Source of the DNA: Pseudomonadota bacterium
GTDB taxonomy: Bacteria > Pseudomonadota > Alphaproteobacteria > Caulobacterales > Caulobacteraceae
Direction of reading: 5' to 3'
NCBI GenBank assembly: GCA_023416055.1
Contig: JAEZIH010000234.1
Span: 1 to 14,310 of the forward strand
DNA: 14,310 nt
This document shows, piece after piece, positions 13,749-14,310 of this stretch. Below the pieces are notes generated by a model. The model was not told the DNA's origin and made no database searches. It saw only the letters and a list, made by a program, of their open reading frames with translations. The number at the start of each line of letters is the position of its first letter. The first letter of the stretch is position 1. A program made the translations under genes and the position numbers.

Positions 13749-14231
13749 TCAGGCCCCGTTGCGTTCGGGATAGAAGACACCCTGGACGCGTCCGTTCCTG
13801 CCCCCGCCGTCCATCTCGGCCGCGCCGGTGCGCGTGTTGTAGGTCAGGCGGCCGCCGGTCATGACGTTCTCGCCCTGGGTCAGGATGACGTCGCCGCTCA
13901 GCACGATGGTGTCGTTGGCCGGGGTGTAGACCGCACGGTCGCCGCGGATGGTCTGTTCGGGCGTTACTAAATAGACGCCGCCGGTCGCCTCGACGCGGGT
14001 CAGGTCGCCGTTGCTGATGGCGCCCTCGATCCGGTCGGCGCGGATGCGGTTGTTCCCCTGGGTGAGCTCGGCGCGTCCGCGCAGCGAGATCGCCGTCGGC
14101 GTCACCGAGCCCTCGTCGGCGCCCCACATGATCGGCTGGCCGGCCTGGAAGCTCTGCGCGCCGCCGATCGTCGGCGCCGCGACGAGGGCCAGGGCGATCG
14201 CCGCCGTTCTCAGGGTTCTGGTCATGCTCAT
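13749..14231 (-). CDS. lptA: LPS transport periplasmic protein LptA (OstA-like)
   Basis: LptA forms the periplasmic bridge carrying lipopolysaccharide from LptC to LptD. The 160-residue product begins with a signal peptide (TRTLRTAAIALALVAAPTIGGAQS; cleavage probably after GGA or AQS). The mature part is the OstA beta-jellyroll: LRGRAELTQGNNRIRADRIEG, RVEATGGVYLVTPEQTIRGDRAVY, and DTIVLSGDVILTQGENVMTGGRLTYN with its repeated edge-strand pattern. Length is near the usual 160-185. The ATG at 14231 overlaps the lptC stop as ATGA, so translation is coupled; an ATG at 14225 is a minor alternative. lptB follows after 18 bp. Call supported by domain pattern and gene order. Confidence 0.93.
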   Translation of the reverse strand: MSMTRTLRTAAIALALVAAPTIGGAQSFQAGQPIMWGADEGSVTPTAISLRGRAELTQGNNRIRADRIEGAISNGDLTRVEATGGVYLVTPEQTIRGDRAVYTPANDTIVLSGDVILTQGENVMTGGRLTYNTRTGAAEMDGGGRNGRVQGVFYPERNGA

Positions 14232-14310
14232 CCGTCCGACCTCGCGGCGTTGATGGTCCCGCTCACCTTGTTGTCGCCCGAGCCGCTGAATACGACCCGT
14301 TCGCCCTGTT
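14228..14310 (-). CDS. lptC: LptC, LPS export periplasmic membrane protein (C-terminal fragment)
   Basis: Only the last 26 codons lie in the window. The fragment reads QGERVVFSGSGDNKVSGTINAARSDG and then TGA, which overlaps the lptA ATG by four bases. The V-V-F-S-G pattern fits the last beta strand of the LptC/OstA jellyroll. LptC anchors the bridge at the inner membrane and hands lipopolysaccharide to LptA. The assignment rests on this short piece, the coupled overlap and the conserved order lptC-lptA-lptB; the rest is beyond the right edge. Confidence 0.65.
   Translation of the reverse strand, partial: QGERVVFSGSGDNKVSGTINAARSDG

Overview
The window looks like chromosomal DNA of a GC-rich alphaproteobacterium, most likely Caulobacteraceae and plausibly Brevundimonas. 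Evidence seen: a LexA box of the alphaproteobacterial form GTTC-N7-GTTC in front of imuA; the order aroA-cmk-rpsA-ihfB with a divergent FYDLN-acid gene; an Hsp20-DUF1150 pair; and the order lptC-lptA-lptB / rpoN-hpf-ptsN. The genus is inference. Nearly all of the window is core genome.

Layout. 1-1808 (minus): SOS mutasome genes imuA and imuB (imuB runs off the left edge), behind a LexA-controlled promoter. 1896-6645 (minus): aroA, cmk, rpsA, a strong terminator, then ihfB and mscL. aroA/cmk overlap by 4 bp, ihfB/mscL are 2 bp apart, and a 148-bp leader with a hairpin precedes rpsA. 6765-7241 (plus): FYDLN zinc-ribbon/acid-tail protein, divergent from aroA. 7243-7509: several hairpins, tRNA-Ala(GGC) and its terminator. 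7568-9166 (plus): an unrecognised 240-aa protein, then a heat-shock unit of Hsp20 and DUF1150 behind a very good RpoH promoter. 9167-9471: no gene; two terminator-like hairpins and a two-copy repeat built of 9-bp units, each carrying a CcrM site (GANTC). 9472-14310 (minus): lptC (partial), lptA, lptB, rpoN, hpf, ptsN. A small secreted PPC-like gene on the plus strand lies between lptB and rpoN.

How the genes work together. imuA/imuB serve damage-induced mutagenesis. aroA, cmk and rpsA link aromatic and nucleotide supply to translation, and ihfB and mscL follow. lptC/A/B export lipopolysaccharide. rpoN, hpf and ptsN link sigma-54 transcription, ribosome hibernation and the nitrogen phosphotransferase branch.

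No clear new multi-gene system is visible. The best leads are the GANTC-dense repeat after ptsN, a possible RNA thermometer in front of hsp20, the uncharacterised 240-aa gene beside the tRNA, the PPC-like gene that interrupts the lpt-rpoN cluster, a CtrA-like site upstream of rpoN, and a roughly 95-bp dual-coded overlap of imuA and imuB.
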